Below are positions 35,485 to 47,120 of a stretch of DNA of 64,000 nt, piece after piece. The DNA is taken from positions 62,001 through 126,000 of the forward strand of contig OX637623.1 in NCBI GenBank assembly GCA_951802195.1. Direction: 5' to 3'. The notes under the pieces were generated by a model. The model ran no database searches. It saw only the letters and a list, made by a program, of their open reading frames with translations, and had not been told where the DNA came from. The translations under genes and the position numbers were made by a program. The stretch comes from Tausonia pullulans. Its lineage: Eukaryota > Basidiomycota > Tremellomycetes > Cystofilobasidiales > Mrakiaceae. Numbering within the stretch: position 1 is the first letter of the stretch; every line of letters starts with the position of its first letter.

Positions 35485-38400
35485 TTACGCTGCCGCCTGC
35501 CACTGCTGCTGCTGCTTCTTGATCGCCAGGAACGCCGAAAAGTCAAACATATTCTCCAGATCCGACGTCGTCACCTGCTCCATCGACGCCGGAGGAGGAG
35601 GAGGAGGTTGCACATCGGCCCCGGTGAGGACGTTAAGAAAGCTCTGTGTGTCGACGGGCGGATGAACGACCTCCGTCTCATGTGGGTAAGGCGCGAGACC
35701 CTGTTGCTGCAGAGCGGCCTCGCTGACATCCCCGACACCGTCGATGAAGCCCCCCTCGGGCGCAGAGAAGTCGAACGCGGTGACATTGAGGAAGCTGAGC
35801 GGGTCAAACGGCGGAGGCTGTTCCGCCTCGGACGCGGCAACGATCCTGTCGTCCGGTCCTTCTCCGCCGATGCCAAATGCTTCAAGATCGAAGTTGAACT
35901 CAGCGCCGGAACCGAAGAGCTCATCGAGACCGGCCATCGGGTTAAGATCCCGCTCGAACCGGTTGGGCGAGCGACTCGCGATGACTGCAGGGGCGACAGT
36001 CGAAGGCGAGATCGATGCTGCCGGGAAAGCGGTAGAGAAGCCATTGAGGAGGGCAGCGAGGGCAGCTTGCACCGCAGGGTCCAGGAGATCCATTTGGGGA
36101 GAAATGGTCTCATCGAGGGCAGCTGAAGCTACGCTGTCGGCCTGAGGAGGTTGATAGAGGGAAAAGAGATCCGGCTGAAGGCCCGTGAGGATGCTGAGAT
36201 CGAAGGGCGCCGGTAGTGGGGACTTCAAAGTGGGTAGAGGTGATGGAGGAGGCTCTGAAGAGGGAACCGGAGGCGGAGCAGGATCGGAGGTCAAGGCAGG
36301 GGAAGACCGGAAGATAGGAGGCTGGAGATTGATGCTCTCCGTCATGGGCAGCGAGTAAGGAGGTGGGTGCGATGTTTCCTGGGGCGTCTTGCAAGGCGAG
36401 CGCCATGTCGACGAGCGAAGTGACATGCGTCGAGATGACGCGGCCGACTCCGCACTGATGCTACTAGTGGTGGAGGCCGCCTCGTCTTGGATTGAAGCCT
36501 CAATGTGTGGGCTGGGAGATGGGGTACGAGTCAATATGGACTCAATCAAAAGGCCGCTTCCTGTGAACAACGAGGACGACGAGACTTGCTTCAAGGGAAG
36601 CGACAGCTGTCTCTCTTGGACCAGCGTTGAGACCGGCTCCGCCGCAGTTGTCGGGGTTGAGACTCGATTGGGGCAGCAGGAAGAGGGAGCGGTAGGGGCC
36701 TGAGAGGCAATGACCCGTGCGACCTGGACGGGCATCGGTGCGGCCGACTTGGTGCTGCAACAGGAAGAAACAGCAGAGGCGACCTCCTCGGGGTGCTGGT
36801 GAGCTTTCCCACCCGAAAACTCAGGTTCGGTAAGCGACTCCGGCATCGGGAACGGCGCCGTTATCTCAATGGACTCCGGGCTGGGAGCACGACGCGGAAC
36901 AGGCATCGGCTCCTCATCACAGTCGCAGGTTTCGCACTGAAAGGACCACCGAGCAGCAGGTCAGAAGGCTGTATGCGAGCAAGAAGAACGAGTACTCTGC
37001 GAAGACGTACGCAGCCACAGCAGTCCTTCATGCACGAGCAGTCTCCTTCGGGGCATCGACACCTGCCGCTGCAGCACTCTAGCTTGGGAACTTCGAGTAA
37101 GCCGACAGCCTCTTTGCTCTCGCGCGGGCCCCAAACGGCACTCGACGGAAGGACGGAGAGGTCAACGGGGTTGAGGACGAAGGCACTTTGGCGAGCGACC
37201 GATAGGGGCGATGGGAGAGCAGCGGCGGAGGCGGAGATGAGATCGTGAATCGTCGTGAGGCCGGAAGGGACGGTGAAGCCGGCAGTACAGTTAAAACAGC
37301 TGGGGAGAGGGCAGAAGCGTGAGAGGTCAGTCAAAGAGCCATGAGGCCTCCAGGAAAGAGTGACTGACGATGAGCAAGATGGTGGGCAGTCCACGTGCTC
37401 CATCGGCCGTCCCTGTTCATCCATAGCGACGTTGCCATGCTCGGCGCAACTTGGACACGCGCAGTCATCTCCACAACCACAGCCCGATACCATGATTGAG
37501 TCTCCGCCCTCCTTGCGGTCCCGGAGAAACGTCTCAAAGGGCGGCAGCAGAGGAGGGCATACGTCTCCCTCGACCGCCTCGCTAGCCTCTCCGACAGCGG
37601 CGCCTCCGAAGGCCCGCTTTTCTTGGATGTGCACAAAGTTGGCGACGAGCTCTCGCAGGTCCAGATGTGATGGTGAGTCCGAGGGGCTGAACGACGCGAT
37701 CGACTGCTTGCGGCTGAGGGAGAGCGGGGGAAGGCGGAACGCCGACGACGTCGCAGTCGAGCTAGCGTAAGGCTTAGAGAACGCCGAAGATCGGCCAACA
37801 ACATGACGAGAGGTATGTAGGGGTTGGAGCGGGACGAGAGGCGGGGTGGAGCCCGTGGAAGGGACGAGAGGGGCCGGGAGAGAAGATTTCGGAGAGGGAT
37901 CGCTCATCTGGACCGAAGACGTAAAGGCGTCGGAGAGGCCTTGTTCTGCCGCCGTGGGCAGCGGACTCTGGGTGGATGCGACCTTTTTGGATGAGCAGCA
38001 GCTGCCCCCACCACTTCCTCCGGGCGCTGTCTCGCCATTGTCGCGCCAGCGGCTCGGACCCGCACAGGAACATCGCCCCTGGCCGGCTACGGGGTGACGG
38101 AGAGTCGATCAGCTCGGTGTACAACGTGATAAAAGAGCGAGATCGCGATACTCCGTACTTTTGCATTTGCAAGGGTTCAAGAGAGATTGGACTAATACGG
38201 ATAGCGACTGAGGTCAGGCCAAGTCTGAGAAGTCGGGTCCTGGTAAGAGCAGACTCACGAAGGGTCTTCTCGCTTTTGAGTGTAAATGCTGAGTCCTCTT
38301 GCATCCCACTGCCGAGACCGTTGAGGGTTTCCGCGGCCGAGTTCATTTCATGAAAGTCCTTGAGGCCGTTGGGAAATGTCGGTGGCGCCTTGGTAACATC

Positions 38401-39412
38401 TTTACGCTTCATCTTGGTTTTCTTTTTCGGCTCTGCAAAAAAAAAGTGCAGTCAGGCCAGCAGCCCCACTCAAGATGTTGAGTAGAGATGAGTTCGTCTC
38501 ACTAGCGGCAAAGGCAGCTGGGTCCTGGTCGTTATTTCCCTCCGAGTTAGCGGGTATCGTCGAAAGACACTCGCATTTGAGGTGTATCTGCTTCGTCTTG
38601 CGGAGCTCTCGACAGTTCGTGCACTGGGAGGCAGGGCGACCTTTCTTCTTGATCTCGAACAAGGGACGACTGCAAGGAGGAAATGATTAATTTAGGGCTC
38701 AGTAAGACACACTGAAAAAAAGACTCCGATGTCGGCGCTCCAAGCGTCCGGTGATGCCTCGTTGCGTAGGTCGCATCGCACGCAGAACCTCTTCTCTGTC
38801 GAAGTCACGAGCGAGAGGATTGGGTTGTCCACGGACGTAGCACGGTTCACCGTGAATCGTCCTCCAAGCACACCAAAGGCTTTTCGAGGAACTACTTGGA
38901 GGAGACGGGGAATTTCGGCAGCCTCGAAGGCCGTTGAAGGGACGGAGAGCGGAGGACGAGGAGCTGGTGAGCCGAATAGAGGAGCGCAGACTCACTCGGT
39001 GTGCGTGCAGCCTGAAGAGCGGTGGCCTAATCAAGATGTTAAAATGAGAGGATCAGCTATACAACTTAAAGTAGTCTCTCAAGAAACACGACCGACCCTT
39101 GATGCAAGACTGGCTGTAGGAGGCGCGTCGGGAAGAAGGTCGGGGCGTTCGTCAGCCGGGCAGAGTCAGCCGAGAGCGAGAGGAGAGGCACTCCATAGGA
39201 GGCCAGAGTCCCTCACCAAGCGTATTTCGTCTACGAGGACATCATGAGATTCGATAGTGATCAGCTGCTGACACGAAGCCACAGAAGACACAAGATCAAG
39301 CGCACCTCGTTGATGAGCTGAGGTGGACAGAGACAAGGGAGGCCAGCGGCACTTGAGCTGAGGGAATCGGGCAAGGGACGAGGCCTGCACGAAGGATGGC
39401 ACTCACGACCAT
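35485..39412 (-). CDS. Copper-fist transcription factor with multiple Cys clusters
   Basis: Nuclear copper-responsive regulator of the Ace1/Mac1/Cuf1 family. Ten exons in transcript order: 39407-39412, 39306-39317, 39217-39230, 39097-39113, 38996-39026, 38503-38669, 38259-38432, 37369-38086, 37011-37299 and 35485-36936, totalling 2,880 nt (959 residues) with every phase closing. The copper fist reads MVLINETKYACQSCIKGHRS, then GCTHTDRPLFEIKKKGRPAS, then QCTNCRELRKTKQIHLKCEC. This matches the family's C-x2-C-x8-C-x-H pattern and its K/R-G-R-P minor-groove motif. A basic segment (KPKKKTKMKRKD) follows. Downstream Cys clusters GRCSCAG/SCCSSKK, GCGCGDDCACPSCAEHG, CPPSCSSCFNC and CCSGRCRCPEGDCSCMKDCC are likely Cu(I)-sensing. 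The C-terminal 450 residues are Pro/Ser-rich with acidic-hydrophobic patches, and end in a poly-Gln run. Activator versus nutritional type cannot be settled. Confidence 0.93.
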
Positions 39413-40184
39413 CTTTGTTGGGCCTCAGCGATGATAGACAAGATGGGGTGAGTCGTTAGGGTAGATGATCTGCGCCAGAGAGCCGACGGAGGCGGCTGGA
39501 CGCGAAGAAAGAAAGCGAGCGAGTCGACGAGGACCGGGGTCCAGCCTTGCTTGAGGCGAAGACGGTGGTGAGAGCGGGGCGGTCTATACGAGAAGATGAA
39601 ACTCCAAGCTCCAGGCTGGGAGGTCGAGGCACGGAAGAGTGGAGGCGAGGTTGGTTGGTGGCCGTCCGTGAAGTCGAGGGGCGTCAAGTCCCAGTGGGGG
39701 ATGTGCAAAGATCTAATCGACCAAGAACACGGCCTCCTCCACCCAGGCTCTTGCTTGTGATTTGGGTACATTGGCATGTGATGGGAACCCTCAACCCGAG
39801 TGTCTCAGCACGTATGTTCGCATGTACAAGTTCTCTTCTCTTGGCACTGCGACTCAGTGAGCCGTACAGAGTTAGCTCGATAGTCGCGCGCGTATGTGGC
39901 AGTTCCCGCTGGGCTGTCTCGCTCGCTGTCTCAACAGGGCGAGGCAGGCATCCATCCACCCCTCACGCTTTTTAGCTTTCTGTCGTTACTTCTTCGAAGG
40001 CGGCGGCTGACAAACTAGCTCTTGCGATGATAAGCCTGCCCACCGGCCGCGGCCGATGCAGCTGGTCGGCGTTGAGACGTAGAAGCGCCGTGCGTTGCTT
40101 GCATGCCGCCGGCAAGCGCCTCTATGAGGTCGTTCTCTCCCACTCTCCGATCTCTTTCTCTCAACCATCACCTCCACCAAAGCC
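39413..40184. promoter_or_regulatory. Divergent promoter region, copper-fist regulator / copper amine oxidase
   Basis: A 772-bp region between the start codons of two divergently transcribed genes, one encoding a copper-dependent regulator and the other a copper enzyme. A GATAAG hexamer at 40029-40034 could be a GATA-factor site about 150 bp before the amine oxidase ATG, but one hexamer is weak evidence. I did not see a yeast-type TTTGCTC copper element. The binding-site preference of this regulator is unknown. Confidence 0.5.
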
Positions 40185-43100
40185 ATGAACACCGACACTT
40201 CCTTCCACCCTCTCGACTCGCTCAAGAGCGCGAAGTGCGTTCTCACTCTTCCTGCGCGGCTTTCGTGCGCTCGGCCTCAGCCGAGAGAGCCCAACAGACT
40301 CGCTCCTCGTCCTTCGCTACGGTTCACCAACTCATCTCCCCCTATCTTTCTTTGCCTACCCAGATCTCAGCCATCGCCCGATCCTCCCGCGCCCATGTAC
40401 TCGAGCAGTCGGGCGCACGGGTCATCAAGCATCTCACGATTGCCCTTGTACCCCCGCCCAAGGCTCTTGTCCTCGCGTGAGTCACTCAACACTGATCCTT
40501 GACAGACTGCTCGCAGATACGTTACAAGGAGCACTTTAATTAACTGACTGATTGGAGGTCTTATCAGCTATCTGGGCATTCCGACGTCGACGGACATAGC
40601 CCCCGCCGACAAGCCTACTCGTGAGCAGCTCCGTCGGCGGGCGAGGTCGGTGGTCCTGGACATCCAGAAGGGCATCACACACTGCCTCCAGCTTTCGCAC
40701 GGCGGCGCGAAGGGCGAATCGTGGCAGGTCGAGGGAGACAAAATTCTCAAAGAAGACCTCCAGGCTCAGATTACCCCGGACGAATTGGACGGAGCGGAAG
40801 AGATCGTGAGGAAGGATCCGCAAGTCGCCAAACTTGCAGCTGAAGTGGGCGAGTAGCGCAGCCTTCTATTTGTATTATTGGTGGCCTCGCTAAACTGTGC
40901 AATACGTTATTCAGGCCTCAAACCATCCCAGGTTTTTGCCGATGTAATTCTTTTTCGATCTCATACCTCGACCGGTCAACCGCTGACGTTGACCGGACTT
41001 GCATCAGGGTTGGAGCATCGGCTACGACGATCGCTTTGACAGAAAACTGCGCCCCCAACAATGCCTACTCTACGCTAGGTTTAATAAGCACGACAACCTC
41101 TATGCCCACCCTCGTATGTGATACCGCTCGCTTTCCCAGCCCTGCTCGGTCCTTGACCATACGAACACTATCGCCATTCCCTACCAGTCGACTTCTATCC
41201 AGTTATCGACTGCAACCGTGGCGTTGTCATCCACATTGACTTTACCCCAGGACGTTCTCAAACCAAGCCGCCAGCCCTGGCCGACATCACCGCTGCAGCT
41301 CCGGACGACCGCATCCCGCCTCCACTTAGGCGATTCGAATACCTTCCGGACGAGATGCCGAAGGATTACAAGTACCGGGACACGCTCAAGCCGCTCCATG
41401 TGGTACAACCCGAGGGAGTCAGCTTCTCCCTGGATGGATCGCAGCTCAAGGTGTGTTAGATGTCGCTTGAGTGATGGGCGCTTACATCTGCCCTGTGTCG
41501 TACAGTGGGAGAAGTGGGCCTGCCACGTCGCCTTCGACCACCGAGAGGGTCTCGTCCTCAACACTGTAACTTACACGGATGGCTTAGAGAAACGGCCGCT
41601 CTTCTACCGGCTCTCGATCGCGGAGATGGGTGAGACCTAAACCCTCACTCTTAAGGGGCCGTCGCTGTTCCGCTGACGACCCCCTACTTCGACCAGTCGT
41701 TCCCTACGCTGAGACGAGGCATCCCCACCAGCGGAAGCTTGCCTTTGACGTGTAAGTCTTTTGACCTGCCAAAGTGATTAGGGATCTTACATGACCTCGT
41801 TTTTGAGATTTTAGTGGAGAATACGGTATGGGCACGCTTGCGGTGTGTTTGTCCTTCCTTCACGCAGCCTCCAGAGATCTGAACTAAACCTCCTGAAATT
41901 CGGGATGAATTTCCCTTATATGCCCAACAGAATGACCTCCAGCTTGGTTGCGACTGTCTCGGTGCCATCCAGTACCTACCCGGATGCTTCGTCGGCAACG
42001 ACGGCAGCCCGACTCTCATTCCTTCTGGTGTGGTGCCTCGTTGACTCGAGGTGGAGGGTATTTCTAGGACTGATGTGAACCTCCTCTTGCAGCTATCTGC
42101 ATCCACGAGGAGGACACCGGCATACTCTTCAAGCATACCGACTACCGAAAGGGCGGGCGGGCACATGTCGTCCGCGGCCGCAAGCTCGTCATTCAGATGG
42201 TCAGCCCGGGCGATCGCAAAAGCTATCCCCCACCAATTGCCAAGTCGATTAACTACCCCTTTTCACCAGATCTGCACCGTGGCCAACTACGAGTATCTCG
42301 TGAGCGACCTGCTTGTCTTGCAAGGTTCAAATGAAGCCCTGCTGATCTCGCTTTCTGTCGTTGACAGTTCGCCTGGTCGCTTCATCAGGTCCGTCTCACG
42401 AGCAAACGATTTTCACCCGTGTATACGTAGCCTTAATATAAATCCACAAAACTCCAGGATGGCTACATCGAGCTGGAGACCCGCCTTTCCGGCATGCTCA
42501 ACCTTCACATCCTCGCCCAGGGGGAGGATCCAGCTCCTTACGGCACGCAGGTCGCCCCGCAGATAAACGCCCGTAGGTCGTGTGCCCCCTCTCCTTGGTT
42601 TCCTTTCAGATCAAGTGCTGACTTCTAGGCGTAGAATATCACCAACACATCTTCTCTCTCCGGATTGACCCCATGATCGACGGGCTCGCCAACTCGGTCG
42701 TTGAGAGCGACATTGTCGTCTCGCCCCATCCGACGGGCAGCGCGGAGAACTGGGCTGGAAACGGCTTCTATGTCGAGAAGAAGGTGGTTAGTTCGACAAA
42801 AGAGGGAAGGAGGCAGGCCGACCCAGCGAAGGAGCGAAGCTGGTCGATCATTGGAGGGAGGAAACACTATGCGTGAGCTGCTGGTCTCATACATGGATGC
42901 TGGTGCCTGTACTCATACATCTATTCCTCCCTAGGTCTGGGCAGCAAGGCGGATACAAGATCGTCACCAACGGCACGACTATCCCGCTCCACCTTCAACC
43001 GGATTCCATTGTTGCCAAGCGCGCACCCTTCACAGCTTCGACCCTTTGGGTCACCCCATTCAAGGAGGAACAGGTGTGCCCCTTTCGGTGGAAACCTGCA

Positions 43101-43692
43101 ACAGTATCTGAGCTCGTTTGCAACGTCTACTCAGATTTATCCCGCTGGTCAATATGTGCCCCAGACGTTCGTTTCGAGCGCGCTCAATCTGATCTGTCCA
43201 GGATTTATCTGACCCTTTCTCTCCACTCCAGGCGTGACACACCTAAAGACAGCATCCTCTCCTGGATGGAGGGTGACAAGAACCTTGACAAGACGGATAT
43301 CGTCCTCTACTTGACGTACGGCGCGACGCACATCCCTCGACCGGAGGACTTCCCGAGTGGGCATTGATCTGGCGTACAACCCATATGAGAGACCGAAACT
43401 GACTAAATCTGCTCTTTCTTAGTCATGCCCGTCGAGCATCTCAGGGTTGGACTCAAACCTGTGTCCTTCTTTGCCCACGTGAACGCGACTCCTCCACCGT
43501 TGCCTCGTCGAAGTCTCTGTCGCTGACTTCTTCTCTCTTCAGAACCCGGCGCTTGACGTCCCCGCAGCGCTTGACACTAAGTCCGTCTGCGCTTTTGGTA
43601 CAGGCGCGACCCGTATCGGGCGAGCTGGAGAACTTGAAGGCGGGATAATGGCGGCCTCGCAGGAGAACGGATGCAGCTCATGGGCTGCTTGA
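40185..43692 (+). CDS. Copper (TPQ) primary amine oxidase
   Basis: Oxidises primary amines to aldehyde, ammonia and H2O2, allowing amines as nitrogen source. Twenty exons, about 722 residues. The N-terminal domain shows HPLDSL and VLEQSGARVIKHLTIALVPP. GWSIGYDDRFDRKLRPQQ opens the catalytic domain. AFDVGEYGMG carries the expected catalytic-base Asp. The cofactor motif NYEY (its first Tyr is converted to topaquinone) lies in ICTVANYEYL, encoded by a separate 30-nt exon (42270-42299). Copper ligands appear as YHQHIFSLRID with a later His in MPVEHLRVGLKPVSFF, followed by the family signature NPALDVP. Other exons include 40568-40848, 40915-40943, 41188-41450, 42629-42872 and 43543-43692. No signal peptide or C-terminal peroxisomal tripeptide is visible. 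The first exon joins in frame only with a non-consensus donor (GTTCTC at 40239), so the N-terminus is tentative. Confidence 0.94.
40849..40914 (+). other. Probable GC-AG intron in the amine oxidase gene
   Basis: Frame continuity from DPQVAKLAAEVG into LKPSQVFAD requires splicing from a GC donor (GCGAGT) at 40849 to TTCAG at 40914. The flanking exons end in one and begin with two codon bases, which rebuild a Gly codon. Confidence 0.6.
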
Positions 43693-43978
43693 GGCGTCGA
43701 GAGTATAGTGTATATGTGTGACACACAATGTTGCTGAAAATCAGACGTTATATATCAAAAAGTATGAAGGTGTTAAAAATATGAAAACGATGTCAAAGGT
43801 GGGGAAACGATAATGGGACCCAGAGAGTGCGAAAAAATGACCGGGATAGAGCGCAAGGCCAAAAGAGTAAATTGCGAGACATGGCGAAGGGTATAAGCTA
43901 GGTCGAAGAGATTAATCAAGACATCTCCCTCTGTGTGAAAAAGGAGGGAATAAGTATCAGAAGAAACAAGTGTGCAGG

Positions 43979-46900
43979 TCAAGCTAATGATGAACTAACG
44001 TGCTCGACCTCCGGGTCCTTCTTCTCACTGAGACCGTAGAGTTCGTCGCCCTTGTTTTCGCGGGCCTTTTGGGCCGCAACGATCTAGAGTAAAAAATGAG
44101 ACTATCAGCAAGGCCGGGAATACTGTAGACCGCGCATCGTAATACTAACGTTGAGATCGCGTTGCTCCTGAGTGATCGTACCGAAGAGAATGTCCATCCT
44201 GGGAAAAAGAACAGAACGAGGTCAGATTCAATTCGAAATGAGGAAAGTCTCTAGAGAGCACAACTCACTGTTCAATGGAGAGGCCTTGGGTCTCGGGAAG
44301 CCAGAAACCGAAGGCGGCGGCAATCAAGCTATTGGTAGCGAAAGGGAGGACGCCGTCAGGACATGCTCAACATTCATGACAACTTTTTATAATTAGGCCT
44401 GACTTGATGGCCGCAAAAAGGAAGAATACACCTCCTTTAGGGAGGTCCGCGATGAGATAAGGAGTAATCTTTGCCGATGGAACATGAAATGGCGTGTCAG
44501 TCAAGCGATCTCCTTGTAAGCCGCCTTCTCACCCTCTCGTCCTTCGTTTTTACTCTCTCATTTGTATACTGACCTTGGACATGGTAAAGTTGAAGGCCCA
44601 TTGGCTGCCGGCAGCGACGGCCATGCCGTAGGCACGAGTGCGCATGGGGAAGATCTCGGACGAGTACTGCAAACGGTGGCCGTCAGCCAAGGCGAAGGAC
44701 TAGAAGTCTATCAGGTAGGGAAGTTCGAACTTACAACCCAGGGCACGGGTCCCCATCCGAAGCAGTAAGGAATGACGAAGAGGTAGATGCAAACGGCCAT
44801 GCCGATCGAGGCACCAGAGGGCGAGGAGGCGGAGGGGTCGGGAGGGTTGGTGTTCTGAGAAGAAAGGGGTCAGTTGGAGACACAGAAAGTATTGGCAAGA
44901 CGACCCACAAAGATGGCGCCGACGATCCAGAGGAAGAGCGACATGCCGAGCGCTCCGTAGCCAAGAGCCTTGCTGCGACCGGTGCGCTCGATACCAAAGG
45001 CGATGCTGAGAGTTTTTTTAATTGTGAGCTGATATATCATCTGAACAGAGAATCACGCACTCACAAGGCTCCCGTTGCAAAGATCTTAACGATACCATAT
45101 ATGCCCGAAGCGAGAAGACCGACCGAGGTGCCAGTGAGACCTATGCTCTTGAAGATCTGGGGGGCGTAGTAGGAGATCGAGTTCTGGCCACCCCATTGTT
45201 GGAGGAAGAACATGGTGAAAGCGACTATGGAGCGTCTAATTCAATATTTGCTTCTGGAAGACACAAGGGATAAGTTGGTCTTACTGAACGTCCTGATTCG
45301 CATGCCAGGCTTGAAGAGCTCAGAGATGGAGGCGCCAGAGACGGTGTCACTAATGGGACAGGAGTCGCAGAAAATATGTTAACCTGAGGGGCGCAGCTGA
45401 GAATAAAGACCAGAGAAGCCCGACTAACACCTCCTCCTGGTGGGCGGCGAGGATCTCGTTGAATTCCTCCATGACCACTTGGTCGTGAGGAGCGCGCTTT
45501 CGGACTGTGTAGGGTTGGTTAGACCTTCAGTCATTACAGCTCACTGTTGAGAAAATAGAAGAGGAAGCGCTCTTACCCCAAGCGAGGTTGGCAAGAGCAA
45601 GCTCGTTTTGTCCCTTCGAGACGAGCCAACGAGGGCTGCAGGAAAGAAGGAAGGTCAGCTCTATGATTTATTGGAGTGACTCGCTCCAGTGTCTCACCTC
45701 TCCTTGATGAAGGGCAGCAGGACAATCATGATACCGGCGGGAACGAGCTGCAAGGCTGAAACAGTCCGTGCCATCAGGTCAGCTCTGCTCATTTTAAGAT
45801 GGCCTCAGAAAGGCAGCGCACCAATAGGGACACGCCACTGGTTGGTCTGATGCGACATTCCAACGCTGATGCCGTACTCTATCCAGTAGGAAGCAGCGAC
45901 ACCAATGACAACGATCTAACAATGAGTGGATATACTGTCAGGTTGAGCGAGATGCCTAGGCTCTAAGATCGCATAGACTCACGACCTGAAACATGCCGGT
46001 GATGCGACCGCGTACATTCCTGGGAGTCATCTCGGATACATAGGTAGGGCATACAGTGGACATAACTGCCGTGCGGCGAAAGAGTAGTCTGTAAGCTGGG
46101 ATCGCGAAGAAAACGAAGACGGCCGAGACCCACGACCGACACCGAAGCCAGATATGACACGACCAGCGTACATGGCGTCGAGCTTGGTCATGGCAGCGGT
46201 CTATGGCGAATTAATTAGTATTGTCAGCTCTAGAGAGAGTAAGAGGTCAATCTACTCGACCCCGGACTCACTTGGGCGGCAGCTCCGATCGAGAAAATGA
46301 TTGTTCCGACCATGAGAGCCCACTTTCGACCGAGCCAAGAGCAGATCTGTATCTGAACGTCAGTAAGACGGTTCAAGAAAAACTCCTAAGGCACGAAGCC
46401 TAGCACTCACAGGGGCAGCTGCAATTGAGAAGAGACGAGGCCCAGGTCAGCTGTGGCTCGTTAGCAATCGGTGAGCTGCTCTTCGAGCGACTAACCTCCA
46501 AGGGCACCGAAGAAGGCTAAAGAGCAAGGATGGTGAAGCAATCAGCTCTGGCCAATGCTTTGTATTTTTACTGCCCCCTCTACTCACCTCCGGCCATAAG
46601 CAGAGAAACCACATTGGAAGTGTAAGATGCGGTTTGGGTGGTGCTGTCGCCGTAGCGAGGGCCGAACTTAAAGTCGTCTGATGCGAGCTCCACGTCAGTA
46701 CAAACTTCGAAGGAAACATGTAGCTTTTCGACCTACCTTCGAAGACGGGGAGCGAGACGACGCCACCAGCGACTCCAGCGTCGTATCCGAAGATAAAAAT
46801 GCCCTGAGCGGTAGGAAGGCGCAGTCAGCAGGGTAGATGGCATCGACAACCTATATCGGGAGTGTTGAAGCGCACCAGGTACTGGCAGAGCGAAAGAAGA

Positions 46901-47120
46901 TATGGTCAGAGGAGGGTTCGATGGATCAGCTTCATGCACCGAGAAAGTCCCTATACGAGACTCGATTCGACTCGACTCACTGCAGTCAAGGCCAGCAAGT
47001 AGGCGCGGGAATTCTAGTAGTCAAATAGCTTCAGCTTGAAGCATATTTGAGGAGAGAAAAACAAGGCAAGGCAGGTCAAGGCACCCACCTGGTTCCAACG
47101 ATCAGCTCCCCCATGTTCAT
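43979..47120 (-). CDS. MFS sugar-type transporter
   Basis: Plasma-membrane proton-coupled or facilitative transporter of the 12-TM sugar porter family. Many short exons. Joined segments follow the family order: GIFIFGYDAGVAGGVVSLPV (TM1 end), WLGRKWALMVGTIIFSIGA, DAMYAGRVISGFGVGVVS, VSEMTPRNVRGRITGMFQ (sugar-porter P-x-x-x-R-G), SPRWLVSKGQNELALANLAW (P-E-S-P-R-W equivalent), FLQQWGGQNSISYYAPQIF (QQ-x-x-G-x-N), PVPWVYSSEIFPMRTRAYG and PETQGLSIEQMD (PET-x-G). The cytosolic tail is charged and ends near KKDPEVEH. The stop is taken as the in-frame TGA at 43979-43981; a further small terminal exon is possible. The start is the ATG at 47118-47120 or the one two codons later, and the join from exon 1 to exon 2 (NSRAYLLALTA) is uncertain. 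Quinate, hexose and lactose permeases share these motifs, so the substrate is open. Confidence 0.88.

Noticed and set aside
37774-38412. A 212-codon minus frame in the copper-fist gene
   Set aside because: It reads through an intron and lacks the Cys clusters. The alternative frame closes every phase and contains GRCSCAG and SCCSSKK.
40650-40856. A separate small gene ending at the TAG near 40856
   Set aside because: Its sequence is the N-terminal domain of the amine oxidase. A GC-AG intron removes the stop, and the downstream exon continues the conserved VFADGWSIGYDD.
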